A stretch of 64,000 nt of DNA from Dipteris shenzhenensis (lineage: Eukaryota; Polypodiophyta; Polypodiopsida; Gleicheniales), in NCBI GenBank assembly GCA_047967505.1, contig CM106538.1; one strand, written 5' to 3'. Positions within the stretch are counted from its first letter, which is position 1; each line of letters opens with the position of its first letter. Position numbers and translations under genes: made by a program. Shown here piece by piece: positions 46,759-58,278 of the stretch. The notes under the pieces were generated by a model. The model did not search any database. It was not told the DNA's origin and saw nothing but the letters and a program-made list of their open reading frames with translations.

Positions 46759-48220
46759 GTGAACCGCAAGAGTGATCTGCCATGTGGTACTTCCTGTCTT
46801 CATCATTGTTCACCCGGCTTACAACATCAGCACAAGCTTTTTGAAGGGTCCTGTTCACGCAATGTGCAAGTTGTGGTTGAGCTTTCAGTAAACCGGGGCA
46901 AATCACTGAACGTGCATACTGATAATGCTATTTCCTTCTCCTGGACCCTGGTGCAGTACAGAGGAAAACTTCTGTCTGTATACCGTGAGCGGATTAAATT
47001 TAACCGTGTCCTATTTAATAATAAAGGGATTGACTTCAGTATGGAATGTTCTGGAAGAACTGGATTGGGAAGATGTTTGAAGAGCATTTACATTTCCCAT
47101 CCTGGATTTTTACAAGTAAGTGAATGTTTGTTGTCATAACTAACATTAGGTTTCTTTACTTCAAGCAAAAAGACATGTCGAAGTGCCTTTCCTGGATATT
47201 CCCATAGAGTGCTTTGTTCGAATTTTCCTATTGTCTGGATTGCATTATTGTCGCCCAAGCCATGGGATAGATTTGAATACTCAGATTTTTTGGTGATTTA
47301 TCTTGAAGAGAAGCAAGCCTCTTGGACAGCTGGTTTTAGAGCTCGTGGAAGTTTAAGGATGTAATGTAGAGCGGGCAAGCCAATGGTAAGGTGGTCGCTT
47401 TGCAGGTTGACCTTTGCTCCATCCAATAACGTGTTTGACATTTGGTATGATGGCCTGCCGATCAAGCCTTGGACACATAGATACAGTTTGGTAGATACCA
47501 GTCTCTCTGCCTCCCTCTTTATCCTAGCAATTAACTTAATGGGATAAAGTCACTTCTGTGAGTTAATCTGCGACTCCTTGCTTCATAGTAGACATTTAGA
47601 GGTCCAAGTCACTCGTGTATAGTCAAATTAATGGCTCATGGTTGTTAGAATGCTTGGCCAAGTGCTAAGTATATGCGCCCCTTGCTAAGTATATGGGCTA
47701 TTATAAGTAGCCAATTAAAGGCCATTTATCTAACGGCTTGGAATGTGCCACAAGGCTTCGTATGATTTTATAGTTTCATAAAACACTCTAGTGCTGATCA
47801 AGTAAAGAGAAATCCACAGCAACGTGTTCAGCCAAACATGGTCCATTGCCCTACACTCCATTGCATTGGAAATCCTTCATAATTTATTCATATTGGAGGT
47901 GGTGCGGATGTGAAGAGTCACAAACCTGAGTGGAGAGAACAGATCTATTGCTGGAGTTTTCCATAATGAACGCCTCTAAGGTTGTATCCCCATCCTCTGC
48001 CATCGTCTAGAAGAATGTTGTGGTTATCATGTTGACCACTACATGGACTCTTGTTTTCATCCAGTAGTGAGGTGATGAAATCAATGGTCATTTTGCAGGT
48101 TGAACGTTAGACCTGCTATAGAGATCGGAGTGGCATTTGCGAGGATAGATGGATCTAGTTATGGACTTCCATTTTATCTTTTTGGTTATTGGCTTGCAGA
48201 CGTTGGGGGTAAGAGTTATC
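46759..48220 (+). CDS. Possible exon cluster of an unrecognised gene (tentative)
   Basis: Three plus-strand pieces have coding-like composition and splice-like edges. One covers 46850-47115 (VVVELSVNRGKSLNVHTDN, then FSWTLVQYRGKLLSVYRER) and ends acaa|gtaagtg. A second at about 47405-47500, after tttgcag, reads LTFAPSNNVFDIWYDGLPIK. A third at about 48100-48210, also after tttgcag, reads RPAIEIGVAFARIDGSSYG and ends before gggg|gtaaga. The two acceptors share tttgcaggttga. I do not recognise a family, and the frame through all three was not proven. It could equally be a decayed gene or chance. Confidence 0.25.
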
Positions 48221-48499
48221 AAGGTAATATAACACTCCCAGCTGTCCCTCTTATAATTACAAGTGTGACCCTATCACATTTAATGAAGCGTTCCACGCAT
48301 GCTATATTTTTTTGTTTCTTTTCGAGAACTTAGTTGACAGCATTGGAGATCTCTCAATTGAAGAGGTTTGAGAATATATTTTGATTCCATTAGGAATACA
48401 GCAATGCTTCGCACGTCTGATGTAAGGAAACCGCTCTTTTGAAGGAGCAAAGACTTAATTAATTTTACCATTTTAGTCTTTAGTCATCAGATTTATCAG

Positions 48500-49212
48500 G
48501 GTAGTCTTTGTCATGGGCATTCTCCAACCCAGGGACATACTGCTGTATTGGCAAAAGGAGCAATGGACAGGTGGACATCAGCCACGGGGCTGCTACTGCA
48601 ATGGACCTCTGGGACAGATCTGCAGCTGATCAAGAAAACACAGCCATATGGCCATGTAGACAGGCGAAATACAAGCAGGTACAATGCAGGATTAATGTGG
48701 CAGCTAGAGCAGGGTGACCAGCTCCCTCCAGCAGCAAGTGGGTACGCAAGCAGCAAGACACTGGCTCACTGCCATAGGACAGCAGGTTGGGGTCAGAGTA
48801 GGGCCTGGTTAGGTTGATTGGGCCTGGCTACGTTGGTTTGCAGCAGACTAGGTTGGCTACAGACTACCAGGTCGGCAAACATTGCAGGGCTGATCCAAGC
48901 GTATAAAAGGGGTCCATTCTCCTCGTAGCCTTCATTACAGTCGGCCTTTTTTACATTTATCAATACAGCAGACAAGCTATGGCCGGACGCTAGTTGCAAA
49001 GTGATGCTCTCTTGCACGTGACTCAACCATATGTAGAGAGTGATGCTTTCTTGCAAGTGACTCAACCATATGTGCCCCCACAGCACCCACACTTCATGTT
49101 GTTCAGGGTCCCTTCAATTGTTGCAACTGCTTCAGGCCCTAGCCATGGCTGTTCTCATTTCCGCAAAGAGAGGAAGACTTCTTGAATCACTCAACAAAGT
49201 CCATGTGTAAAC
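48500..49212 (+). mobile_element. Probable Ty3/gypsy LTR/leader remnant
   Basis: This stretch is GC-richer than its flanks. It has a TATA box (gtataaaagg, 48901-48910) and leads into a Gag remnant. A 38-base direct repeat, gtgatgct(c/t)tcttgca(c/a)gtgactcaacc, occurs at about 49003 and 49041. I could not define the LTR ends or a primer-binding site, so boundaries are approximate. Confidence 0.45.
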
Positions 49213-49840
49213 CCAGAAGTTCGAGGGCTATCTACATGTGGATGATGTGTGAGAATTCCTCCCAGCATGGAAGGCCAATGGTATGGAGAATGAGCATGCC
49301 TTTCTAAACATCTTTCCGTCTTCTTTGAAAGATGCAGCTGACGTGTGGTACAATCAATTTCCTTTGATTAGTTCCAAACTTGGTCAGATTTAAGGGAGGA
49401 ATTTTGTGTGGAAAATGCAGCTGACTTGTGTTACAGTGAATTTTCCTCTCAGTATTTCCAACTTAGTCCGACCTCAAGGAGGAATTTTTGTAGACTTTCA
49501 AGTTGGAAAATTTTGAACATATGATTGTCCAAGAGTTGTCCATAAACACGATGAAGCCACGAGAGAGTCTCTAAAAATGTACACTCAAATGAGGATCTTG
49601 TTTGCCAAGATGTTGGTCCCACCTATTGAAAGGGTGGTCCTTGAAGCCACTACCTCTCCTTGCAAGACTTTCTGGATGTCTCCTTGCAAGACTTTCTGGA
49701 AAAGCCGTAAAGATGGATTAAGTTTTGCACCACAAAAATGCTCTTTCAGCAACATTCCAAAAGAGGTGGCATCATCAAAATGGCACCACCTCAAGAAGGA
49801 AGTGGAGAAATCAAAGGACTTAAAGAAAGAACTAGGTTAG
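49213..49840 (+). pseudogene. Ty3/gypsy-like Gag remnant
   Basis: From about 49217 the frame reads FEGYLHVDDV, a stop, then FLPAWKANGMENEHAFLNIF, with SLKDAADVWYNQFP following. This is the arrangement of the Retrotrans_gag domain (alternating aromatic and Ala-Trp-Tyr positions). An 80-odd base duplication follows at about 49332 and 49415 (atgcagctgac...aaggaggaattttg) and disrupts the frame. A later open stretch (49577-49840) reads MRILFAKMLVPP and a tandem CKTFW(M/K)S, and is lysine-rich at its end, possibly the C-terminal Gag part. No zinc knuckle or Pol remains. Confidence 0.6.
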
Positions 49841-50574
49841 GGGTGGTCTTTGGTGCATGGAGTGAAAAGGGTTTGGTCATAATCATTGGGGAATGTCCCT
49901 CCAAACGAAAGACACCCACTTTTGCCTCCTTGCATCTTTTGTGAAATTCATGGACATGATGTTTCCGAATCTAGGTTATAAGGGATTAAAGAAGCTTTTG
50001 CCAGAGTATTTGATTTGAGAACCCCTTAGAGGAGATTTGGGGTCAAAAAGGGCCCTTTACTTAAGGAGCTAATTATCAAAATATTAGCAATCCACTAATG
50101 AGGAGGCTCCAACATTTAATATTTGTAGGAAACCACAAAGGCCTCTCATTGGTGGAGAGACCTCCCATAGTCCCCACACTTTGCCACTCGATCGCGTCTT
50201 GTCCCCCCCCTTCCCTCACATGCCTCACTTGTGCTTTTGTGTTCAACCTCATTTGCTTGTTTGTGCCCACCCTCATCCCCACCCTCTCTCTTGGTCAAGC
50301 ACTCGCCTCTCTTAGTCAATCGTGCCACTAAAGAGAGCATTATGAAAGTGTTTGTTTTTCTTTGTGTATGCGTGTGTGGTGTGTGTGTGTGCACGTGTGA
50401 GTGAGCATTATGAAAATGTGTGTGTATTCAAATTTTTATGTGGTGTGTTTGTGTGTGTGAGGTGGCGGGGGGGGGGGGGTGAATGAGCATTATGAAGTGC
50501 TTATTTTTCTTTATGTGTGCGTGTGCATGATTTAGCATTAAGAAACTCATTTGTGTGTTTGTATTGTTGTTGAA

Positions 50575-50620
<46 letters not shown>

Positions 50621-51084
50621 CACTTGGAGAGGCTTCTTCATCGGTTGAACTTCGACAATTCAATTGAGTAGACCAAGAACCCCTTAAACTTCATACCAAA
50701 GGTCTTGAGGAAGTAGATGAGAAGTGCTAGTATGTATAAAGTGATGTATGTTTTTAGTTTTTCAATTTTAATTCAGACTCAAATGTTTTAATTAATATGT
50801 TTTGCTGGATTTCTTAGGATACAATTGAGGTTGACACTTTTGGAATGCGAAAAGAGGCACAAGGCAACATTTAGGAAAATATGCGTCGCTTGCCTACTAC
50901 ATGGGGCTTTTTCAAAGGCACACAATTGTGTGCATGCATGCCAAGTTTGCACCCCATGGAAATGATGAGTCAATAAAGTACAGGTCTCTATCTAAATTGA
51001 CATCCCTTGCACTGCTATCTCATGTATAAAAAGAAAATTTGGTGTGTTAAGATGCAGCCCTTGGATGTTTTGTGCAAAATGTCT
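49841..51084. other. Spacer with GT-, G- and GA-rich simple repeats
   Basis: No gene recognised. An interrupted (GT)n region covers about 50370-50460, a 13-base G-run lies near 50467-50479, and (GTGT...)(GA)n runs at 50577-50618. Three related phrases (gagcattatgaa(a/g)(a/t)g) recur at about 50335, 50403 and 50486. Confidence 0.6.
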
Positions 51085-51262
51085 TTGGAAGAATATTGGC
51101 ACTTGCAGGATTTGGTGCGGCAATTGATGTGAATGCACCACTACTTGCTCGAAGCTTTGCAAGTTTGATAATCTTGGAAGAATATTGGCACTTGCAGGAT
51201 TTGGTGCGGCAATTGATGTGAATGCACCACTACTTGCTCGAAGCTTTGCAAGTTTGATAATC
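51085..51262. repeat. Perfect 89-bp tandem duplication
   Basis: Copies start ttggaagaatattggcactt at 51085 and 51174 and appear identical through caagtttgataatc. The sequence diverges immediately after the second copy. Identity of the copies means a very recent event, or an assembly artefact. Confidence 0.93.
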
Positions 51263-51785
51263 TTGCCAGAGACGGTCTTCAATTGGAAATAGTTTAGAAG
51301 GCACAAAGAAAGAAGATTAGGATTGAAGCTACTTGATAGACTTGTATAGATATATTTGTATACTGCAATGTACATTTGACTACATATGTGTTATAAATAA
51401 TTACAATGCTATAGTTGTATACATTCCTCTATATGAATATAAACACTTTCTATGCTACATTGTTTGCATTCATAAAAATGCCCAATTTCCTTTCTCATTC
51501 TATAAAATTTTAAAATTTAGATAGTTGTGATGTTAATGTGAGGGTTTGTTGTTGTGATGTTAAGTGAGCGTTTGTTGTTGTGAAAGGCTCTTGTGACCAA
51601 TTTGTGAGAGTTGTTTATTGTTGTAAAAGGCTCATGATTGCCCAACCATAAAAAAGGATGATAATAAGAAAAGGAGAACACCCATTTGAACATCATACAA
51701 ACAATCATGACCACCACTTGCAAGCATAGATGGAGTTGACTAACTTTCAATTAGCACATATACAAATCACTTCTAGGAATACCCT
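51263..51785. other. Spacer, nothing recognised
   Basis: AT-rich. A phrase agttgtgatgttaatgtgag(g)gtttgttgttgtga is duplicated at about 51522-51580. Confidence 0.4.
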
Positions 51786-52016
51786 TGCAATGGCCTTTGT
51801 AATGTCGATGGCCCTTGTAATGTCTGGTGGAACCAAATGGAATCCCAAAGGTCAATAAAAAAAGGCGATGGATTGGTGCACCTGTGGGCTAGACAGGGAC
51901 CCGTTTGGCCCATGGGCGCACCAATCCACCCCTTTTTTTTCTCCTTAACCTTTGGGATTCTACTTGGTCACAAGAGCCATTACAAAGGCCATTGACATTA
52001 CAAGGGCCATTTACAT
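51786..52016. mobile_element. Fold-back element 1 (arms ~95 bp)
   Basis: The two halves are inverted repeats centred near 51900. Left-arm words are aatgtc(g/t), aatcccaaaggtcaat and ggattggtgcac. The right arm holds their complements (gcgcaccaatcc, cctttgggatt, cattacaaaggcc). Poly-A and poly-T runs of seven to nine bases pair as well. No coding sequence; a MITE or fold-back element is the simplest reading. Confidence 0.8.
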
Positions 52017-52629
52017 CACAAAGACCATTACAATAGAAGAAGTTGATCATATCTACCATGTCCCTTGTGGATGCATTCTCTAGCTTGCCTTCTGCCTTTG
52101 GCCTCATCTCTACACCTCCCTTCAATGTACTATCCACATATTTCTAGAAAGACCTTTCATCCAATCGGATTTTCATCTTAGCAAGATTATACTAGATTTT
52201 ACAGCAAATAATGCACGTCGAATCAAAATAATTGATTAGGAAAATGGCACCAATAATAGAAGGAAAATTAATGGATTCAATTCTAGGGGTTGTGGTAGAG
52301 AGGATCACCTTCTTCTATTCCAATGTATACCATGTGATCCATGCTCTTGTCATTGGATTTTGTTGATTGCACAAGGTTGAATGGTTCTCTACAAGCTTGC
52401 ACCCTAGAAACCTACTATATTGTACAACAAATGGTGCACATCTAGAGTGGAATCATTGATTAGGGAATGGCACAAGTCATGTCAGAGGAATATAGTAAGT
52501 CCTTTAGAAAATCAAAGAAGAATTCTTGGAGATTGAGGAGGATTGGGCAAAAACGATCCATCACAAGCAAGACCAACATCCATTGATATGTGTCAATTTA
52601 CTTTTTGAAATTACGAAGAGCTTTCTTCG

Positions 52630-52845
52630 TTTGTAAAGTCCAATGGACCTTGTAATTTTTGGTGGAACTGATGTGAATCCCAAAGGTCAATAAAAAATAA
52701 GGGGTGGATTGGCGCGCTCATGGGCCAGATTGGGTCCCTGTCTAGCCCATCGGTATGCCAGTCCACCCCTTTTTTTTCCTTGACCTTTGGGATTCCACTT
52801 GGTCACAAGACAAGGGCCATTGAAATCACAAAGTCCATTACAAGA
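52630..52845. mobile_element. Fold-back element 2, related to element 1
   Basis: Centred near 52735. gaatcccaaaggtcaataaa and ggggtggattgg on the left pair with cttgacctttgggattc and ccagtccacccc on the right. It shares the core words and the tcatgggcc/ggcccat interior with element 1, so they belong to one family. Confidence 0.8.
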
Positions 52846-52972
52846 AAAAAACTTTATATTGACAAAGAAAAACTAAAGGGGTGGACTGGAGTGTCTAAGG
52901 GCCAGATGCATCTGGCCCTTGGGGGCTCCTGTCCCTCTTATTTTTAATTTGTCAAGATAAAGTTTTTTTTGG
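52846..52972. mobile_element. Fold-back element 3 with a 24-bp perfect palindrome at its centre
   Basis: At the centre (52897-52920), aagggccagatg is followed by its exact complement. The outer parts pair as aaaaaaactttatattgaca with tgtcaagataaagttttttt. The ggggtggactgg word links it to elements 1 and 2. It abuts element 2 directly. Confidence 0.8.
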
Positions 52973-53099
52973 TGATGCACTTGCATTACACATTACAAGA
53001 GTATGCTAGTGGCCATTTACACCTTCAAAAAAATAAATAAATCTTGAGAGAGGAAAATTGTATAAAAGATTGCATAGAAACACAAACAATTGCTTTCGA

Positions 53100-54860
53100 C
53101 TAGGAAGAGAGCAGAGATAGCATGCGGTTGCAAGTCTTGGGGAGGGATGTTGCATTTAGTGAAGATCTTGTGGTGCTCTTCAATCTCCAAGTGCAGTTGG
53201 GAGAGTAATTCTTTGTAATTATGAATGTCTTGGTCAGGATGGAACTTAGCCTGAAGCAGACAGTTAAAACATTAGTTCTAAAAGAGATGAGCATTTCTGA
53301 AAAATGAGTGAGCAAAGAGTTGTTTAGCAATGATAGACTCATCATTAAATTGCATGGTATTTGGATGACATTCTTGGCAATCCATCAAACCATAGTGCAT
53401 GTGCCATGATCGGTGCCCAAGACGCATAACATATATTCGATGCATCTCCCAATAGCAAAGACTTCCAGTTTAGGGGTTCCCCTATGTGGAGCTGAACAAA
53501 TTTCTAGATATTCCTAGCACCAGGGCATGTGATGAAAAGATGGAAGACATATTCTTTGATGTCAGGGCATCTCTTACATGATGCATCTCCTTTACCTATC
53601 TTTAAGCTCTTGCAATTAGTCCACACAGCTTTATGCAATATGAGCAAGAGTAGTGTGGACATTTTTTCTAGTATTTTATTTGTCCCAAATCAACAAGAAT
53701 CTTCTTCTCCGTTTAAAAGTGTTGCAAAAAAGATTCCACTTGCCATTCAATGTAGTAACTAATTTCTCAATACCTTTTGAAGGAGTTGGAATGGGTAGGA
53801 AGTGAGAGCTTCCAACCCCAACTAAATCTTTGTAAATTAGAAATCTATCCCCAACTGAATTCCCCTTTGTAAATTAGAACTCTTTCCCCTTTCCAAGTGA
53901 GGCCATTGTCCCATAAAAGTATCCTACCCATAACAAGTGCGTGATCGTGAGATTAGACATTCTAAATTCCCTTCTAGTTTCATACCAATCTTTCCATCTG
54001 ATATTTTATTTGCTTCACAGATGTTCCCATATTTGAAGACCTTTCTTTAAAAGATGGCAAGCCCTCAACAAGTCAGCATCATTCAAAGGTTGATTTTTGA
54101 ATAACACAGGTGCCCAAATAGAGTCTAGCCCCATAAAAGAACCTTTACTAGAAAAGATAATCTGTCCTTTAATCTGTTCAAAAGCGTACCATAGGGTTAT
54201 CCATAACTAGCTCCCCTTGGTCATATAAGGCTCTAGGTTACATATGGCAGATAGAGGGAAGACATCATTGGGTAGTCTCTCCACTTAGGTGCTCTTGGCC
54301 TAACAATCTTGAAATTTCTTAGTAGTAAGTTAGACTAGTCCATGTTAGGTTACATCTTTTATTATCCACAAATCTACTAATTTGAAATCTGCTTGTTGCT
54401 GAATGTTGACCACACCCAGTCCTCCTTCCTCTTTTGGACTAGTGCAGAAGGAACACCTCACTTTAGATATTCTTCTCCTTGTGTCACTAACCCCCCCACA
54501 AGAAAGATCAGTAGATTATGATTAAAATTTCTAGTCCAGCTTGAGAAGGGCACCAACAAGATAGATACAAGATAGAAATGGGGTAGATATAGTGGTTGAG
54601 GACTACCCTTCATCATGCCAAATTTGCCTGGAATCCCCTCCATCTATCAAGCTTGGTCCTTAGTCTATTGAGAAAACATACCCACCTTTCTTTCATACTG
54701 ACCTTGAACCCCATGGATATGTCCAAAAGTTTAAAGTTTTGTCCTTGCAAAGTTTCTTTGCAACCCTTTTGTTTTACATGATCTTGATCTTTTCCTGACA
54801 GTACTTCAGCACACTTTTTTAGAATGGTTTAATATTGATCCTGAGGCAAACTGCGAGAAA
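53100..54860 (-). pseudogene. LINE (L1-like) ORF2, C-terminal RT and zinc-binding part
   Basis: On the minus strand, from right to left, several LINE segments can be read in shifting frames. They include a GFKVSMKERWVCFLNRL and KLDRWRG part (the thumb region after the RT palm), then ISILYLSCWCPSQ with a FLWGG end, then FCTSPKEEGGLGVVNIQQQ. Near 53640-53500 come VWTNCKSLKIGKGDASCKRC and a FHLFITCPGARNIWKF-like piece, the zf-RVT zinc-binding domain seen in plant LINEs and related retrotransposons. Stops and frameshifts occur throughout. No poly-A tail was located at the 3' (left) end. It lies opposite in orientation to the RT palm fragment at 55.9-57.1 kb. Confidence 0.75.
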
Positions 54861-54960
54861 GTAAGCATTTATTGTATGGATTTCATTTTTCATTCACCTT
54901 CATTAAATATTATATGAGCATATCATGGTTGCACCTAGAAAATGACATGTATTTCAAGTT

Positions 54961-55206
54961 GTGGAAGTAGAGAATGAAATGAAAGATCAGGAAATAAATA
55001 GGTTGGAAGCTAGCACTTCCAATACCCCTTCTACTAGAATTTTGGAAAGTGAAGATAGTTTGAGCTCCTCAGAGGGTTTCTTAGATATTGATTTGGGAGA
55101 CCTTGATCTACATGCTAAAGATGTGCGAGCGAGACTAGGCCATGGTTATCAAGAGGATGAGAATCAATCTCACAATGAAGGTTCTAGTGACGCTTCAATT
55201 GGTTAA
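54961..55206 (+). CDS. Short acidic open frame of unknown nature
   Basis: 81 codons with strongly acidic, Ser-rich composition (EDSLSSSEGFLDIDLGDLDL and QEDENQSHNEGSSD). It lies between the two LINE pieces. It might be the end of a LINE ORF1/Gag-like protein or a captured scrap. No domain recognised, no evidence of a functional start. Confidence 0.25.
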   Translation: MEVENEMKDQEINRLEASTSNTPSTRILESEDSLSSSEGFLDIDLGDLDLHAKDVRARLGHGYQEDENQSHNEGSSDASIG

Positions 55207-55889
55207 GAAATGGACAACAACATTGATCCAATATATTTTGCAATATGAAAACATTTGAATTTGATTTGATTTTGCAAGGTATAGAAAGGGCGAATATCGA
55301 AGTTTTTTTCCACGCTATGTGTTTTTCCAAAGACACTTTTGATTGAAATATTGATGCTACTTCCAATAGATCACACTAATATTGATGCTTTAGAATATAG
55401 ATGAAAATATAAACGGTATGACTTTTTGGCTATAATATCGACAAAAGCTTTTTGAACAAAAAACTTAGTAATAAGTGTCAGAAAAAAATGTTGGAAAAGA
55501 GCTAATGGTAGTAGTGCAAATATCATTTTCTATTTTATTAGATCTAAATTATCTAGTCGAGGAACCTTGCATCACTAGGGTACAAGTTCATGTGTCCCAT
55601 GGGCTCAATTTTCATAGCATTCTTTACAAGATAGTATGATAGACCTGTGTTGGCTTTTTTTTTAATATTCATGTGTGCTTGCCACACGAATAATATTATT
55701 GCATGATATGGAACAACATTTTGATGGTCTAGGAATGGGAAAAAGTAGAACCATGCTTTATACTGTGGAAGATAATGCATATTGTGGCTCCCCATCAAAG
55801 CTAGGTTAACAAAAAGATTTTGGGTAAATCCATTTTGTCCTCTATGCATGAAAACTCCTAAATATATTCAACATCTAATGTCGAGTACA
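55207..55889. other. Spacer between LINE pieces
   Basis: No domain could be read. It may be decayed LINE ORF2 endonuclease sequence on the plus strand, since RT homology begins just to the right. Confidence 0.3.
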
Positions 55890-57090
55890 CATGAAGAAAT
55901 TCCTTTCCTCAAGAAGGATGAATTCTCATGTGCCTCTTTAGTTGAGGGAAACATGGAAATAATTCTTAAACATTTCCAAGGGATGTTTAGTACTATTGAG
56001 ATTCTTGATGGCAAAGTAATGGGGATCATCGCCTCAGTGTCGGTAGACAAAGGTTTCAAGCTTAGATAAAATCCAACTTGACACTGATTTTCACTATAAG
56101 AGCTAAAGGAGGTAGCTTTTTCTATGGCTGATGGCAAAACACCTGGTGAAGTTGGTTTGCCCATAGAGTTTTATAAAGTCTTCTAGGACACTATTGGACA
56201 TTGCTTGCTCAAGATATGGCAGGAATGTTTGGTGGTGGGTAGCCTTCTTTGAATGAGAAATTGATCAAACTCATTCCAAAAGAAGGAGACAGAGCTAAAC
56301 TAAAAATTAGAGACCAATGACAATGCTCAATTGCAATTATTGAAATTTTGGCCAAAGAGTTAGCACTAAAGCTTTTTTAAAAATGGATAAATGGATATTA
56401 CAAGAGCATATTGGATTTATCAAGGGTAGACTTCTTTTTGAAGCTATCATCAATTATGGGAGGGATGTGCTCATGCAGAAGAGACAAAGCAAGACATCTA
56501 CTCCATTGAAATTGATTTTGACAAGGCCTGTGATAGGTTAAATTGGGATTTCATTTTACAATCCCTTCAAGACTTGGGTCTAGGGGAAATTTTCAATTCC
56601 TTTGTGGCTGTACTCCTCACGAATGCCTCATCCAAACTTTGTGTGAATGAAGAGATGTCACTGTGTTTTTGCTAAAGGGATCCATTAGGCAAGGATGCCC
56701 TCTAGCACCTCTTCTATTTCCAATGTAGCAGATGCTTTGGGGTGACTGATTCAAGATCAAGTTGACAAGGATGCTCTCAAAGGGATTGAACTACCTTCAA
56801 GAAAGCACCAACAATTTGTAGATGACACCAATCTCACCATTAAAAACATCCCTCTACACATATAAAATGCCTTGAGATGTTTAGACATTTTTTGTCTTGC
56901 GTGGGTAGCACAAATGTGTCACTAAGGTCATCCAAGATTTTTATTGAGTCAATGGAAATAAATCCACTTGGATCCTTCCTAACCATAGCCTGAGCACCTC
57001 TACAGACAACTTTGAATCATTTCACATCAAATATAAATACTTGGAATTTCCTGATGTGCACTTGCAAAATATCTTGTATGGTTACAGCAT
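55890..57090 (+). pseudogene. LINE (L1-like) ORF2, N-terminal RT palm/finger part
   Basis: Plus-strand RT segments in shifting frames include MADGKTPGEVGLPIEFYKVF, KLIKLIPKEGDRAKLK, RPMTMLNCNY, HIGFIKGRLLFEAI and a FDKA-type box around 56515. A RQGCPLAP-type block lies near 56680, then QQFVDDTNLTIKNI, which contains the DD of the catalytic (F/Y)xDD motif. At least four frameshifts and multiple stops make it dead. It ends, with an LEFP-type segment near 57060, about where the minus-strand LINE fragment takes over in the family's order. Confidence 0.8.
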
Positions 57091-58273
57091 AATTTATTTT
57101 GCTTGTGATGATATTTGTTCCCCTTGCACTAGTTCTACTCTCTTGCAAAAAATTAGCCATGACTCTCCTCGATAAAATGATTTGTGCCTTACAGCAATTT
57201 CCTGTACGAAGTAATGATTATCATATGCCCACATTGCATTGAACAAATGGTATCACAAAGGTAATGGATTCTCGTTAGCTTATACAAAAGGTTGTAGAAG
57301 AATGTAAATAAAAGCAAAATGATTACATACATTTAGATCATAGCCTCGTGAAAATTCCTCCTCCATGTCTCTCACAATCTCCCCTCTTTGACTAGCATCT
57401 TCTAACCAATCAATGGTGCATTTAGCTAGCATTTCTGATAACTCTAGGGGATACTTCCTAGCTCTATTGGCCCTTCGCCAAGCTTTTCTATCCTTATCTC
57501 TTTTAGCTCTTTCTTATTCATATTGTTTGAGTTGTTTCTCCATTTCTCCACAATTGTAAAGACAAAAGGTGTTTTTTTTTGTTGCAAGATGATACTCATT
57601 TTCTTCTATTGTCCCTTCCCTTGTCCAATCTCTCCTACAACACATGGGTCATAAATATCATCCTAAAGTTGAGGCATGTCTGGCATGAGTTGTACAAGAA
57701 ACTCTACAATGTAAAAAATTGATTCTTGCACCAGCTAGCCTTCTTCCATGCTTCACTCTAGTCTAGCTTTTTGTCTTACATATCCTTTCAACACCTTCAT
57801 AAACCATTCTAAGAAAAATATCCATCGGCTATGCATAGTGCCTACATATGTCACTTGATCTACCAAGTGCACAAGTAAATGCAATTAGATGTCCATGATA
57901 CTCATTGGAAATGCCTTTTCAATCAAGAATACGACTTTGATTTGCAAGAAGTTTCATTTGAAGAATGGATGATTTCTTGATGTCTTTTGATGATATCAGG
58001 CTGCATTTACATGCCGATAAGCAATGAAACTTGCTTTTGCAATGAGTACAAAAATTAGGTATCCATTTGTATAGCCTTTGACATATCTTACAAATACACT
58101 AAGCTTGTTGATGGCCTTTGATGCGTCTTTAGTACTACATCCCCCACAAAGCAATTGGAAGTACATACTATAGAAACAGTGATGTGTCCGTCAAATTCAA
58201 ACAAGAGTTCAAAAATGGATTGGATTGAAGTGGAAGTAATGTTACCTAAATCATTTTCTATCAATCATGTGAC
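57091..58273 (-). pseudogene. CACTA (En/Spm) transposase remnant with DUF4218-like domain
   Basis: Around 57900-57700 the minus strand encodes the DUF4218 signature: FPMSIMDI followed by LHLLVHLVDQVTYVGTMHSR, WIFFLEWFMKVLKGYVRQKA, then an EG.LVQES stretch. In plant CACTA transposons DUF4218 follows the TNP2 transposase domain, which lies to the right on the same strand. Homology upstream of it, up to 58273, is weak and full of stops. Downstream (57.1-57.6 kb) only basic scraps remain. The domain is not catalytic by itself; the whole gene is dead. Confidence 0.75.
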
Positions 58274-58278
58274 CTTAT

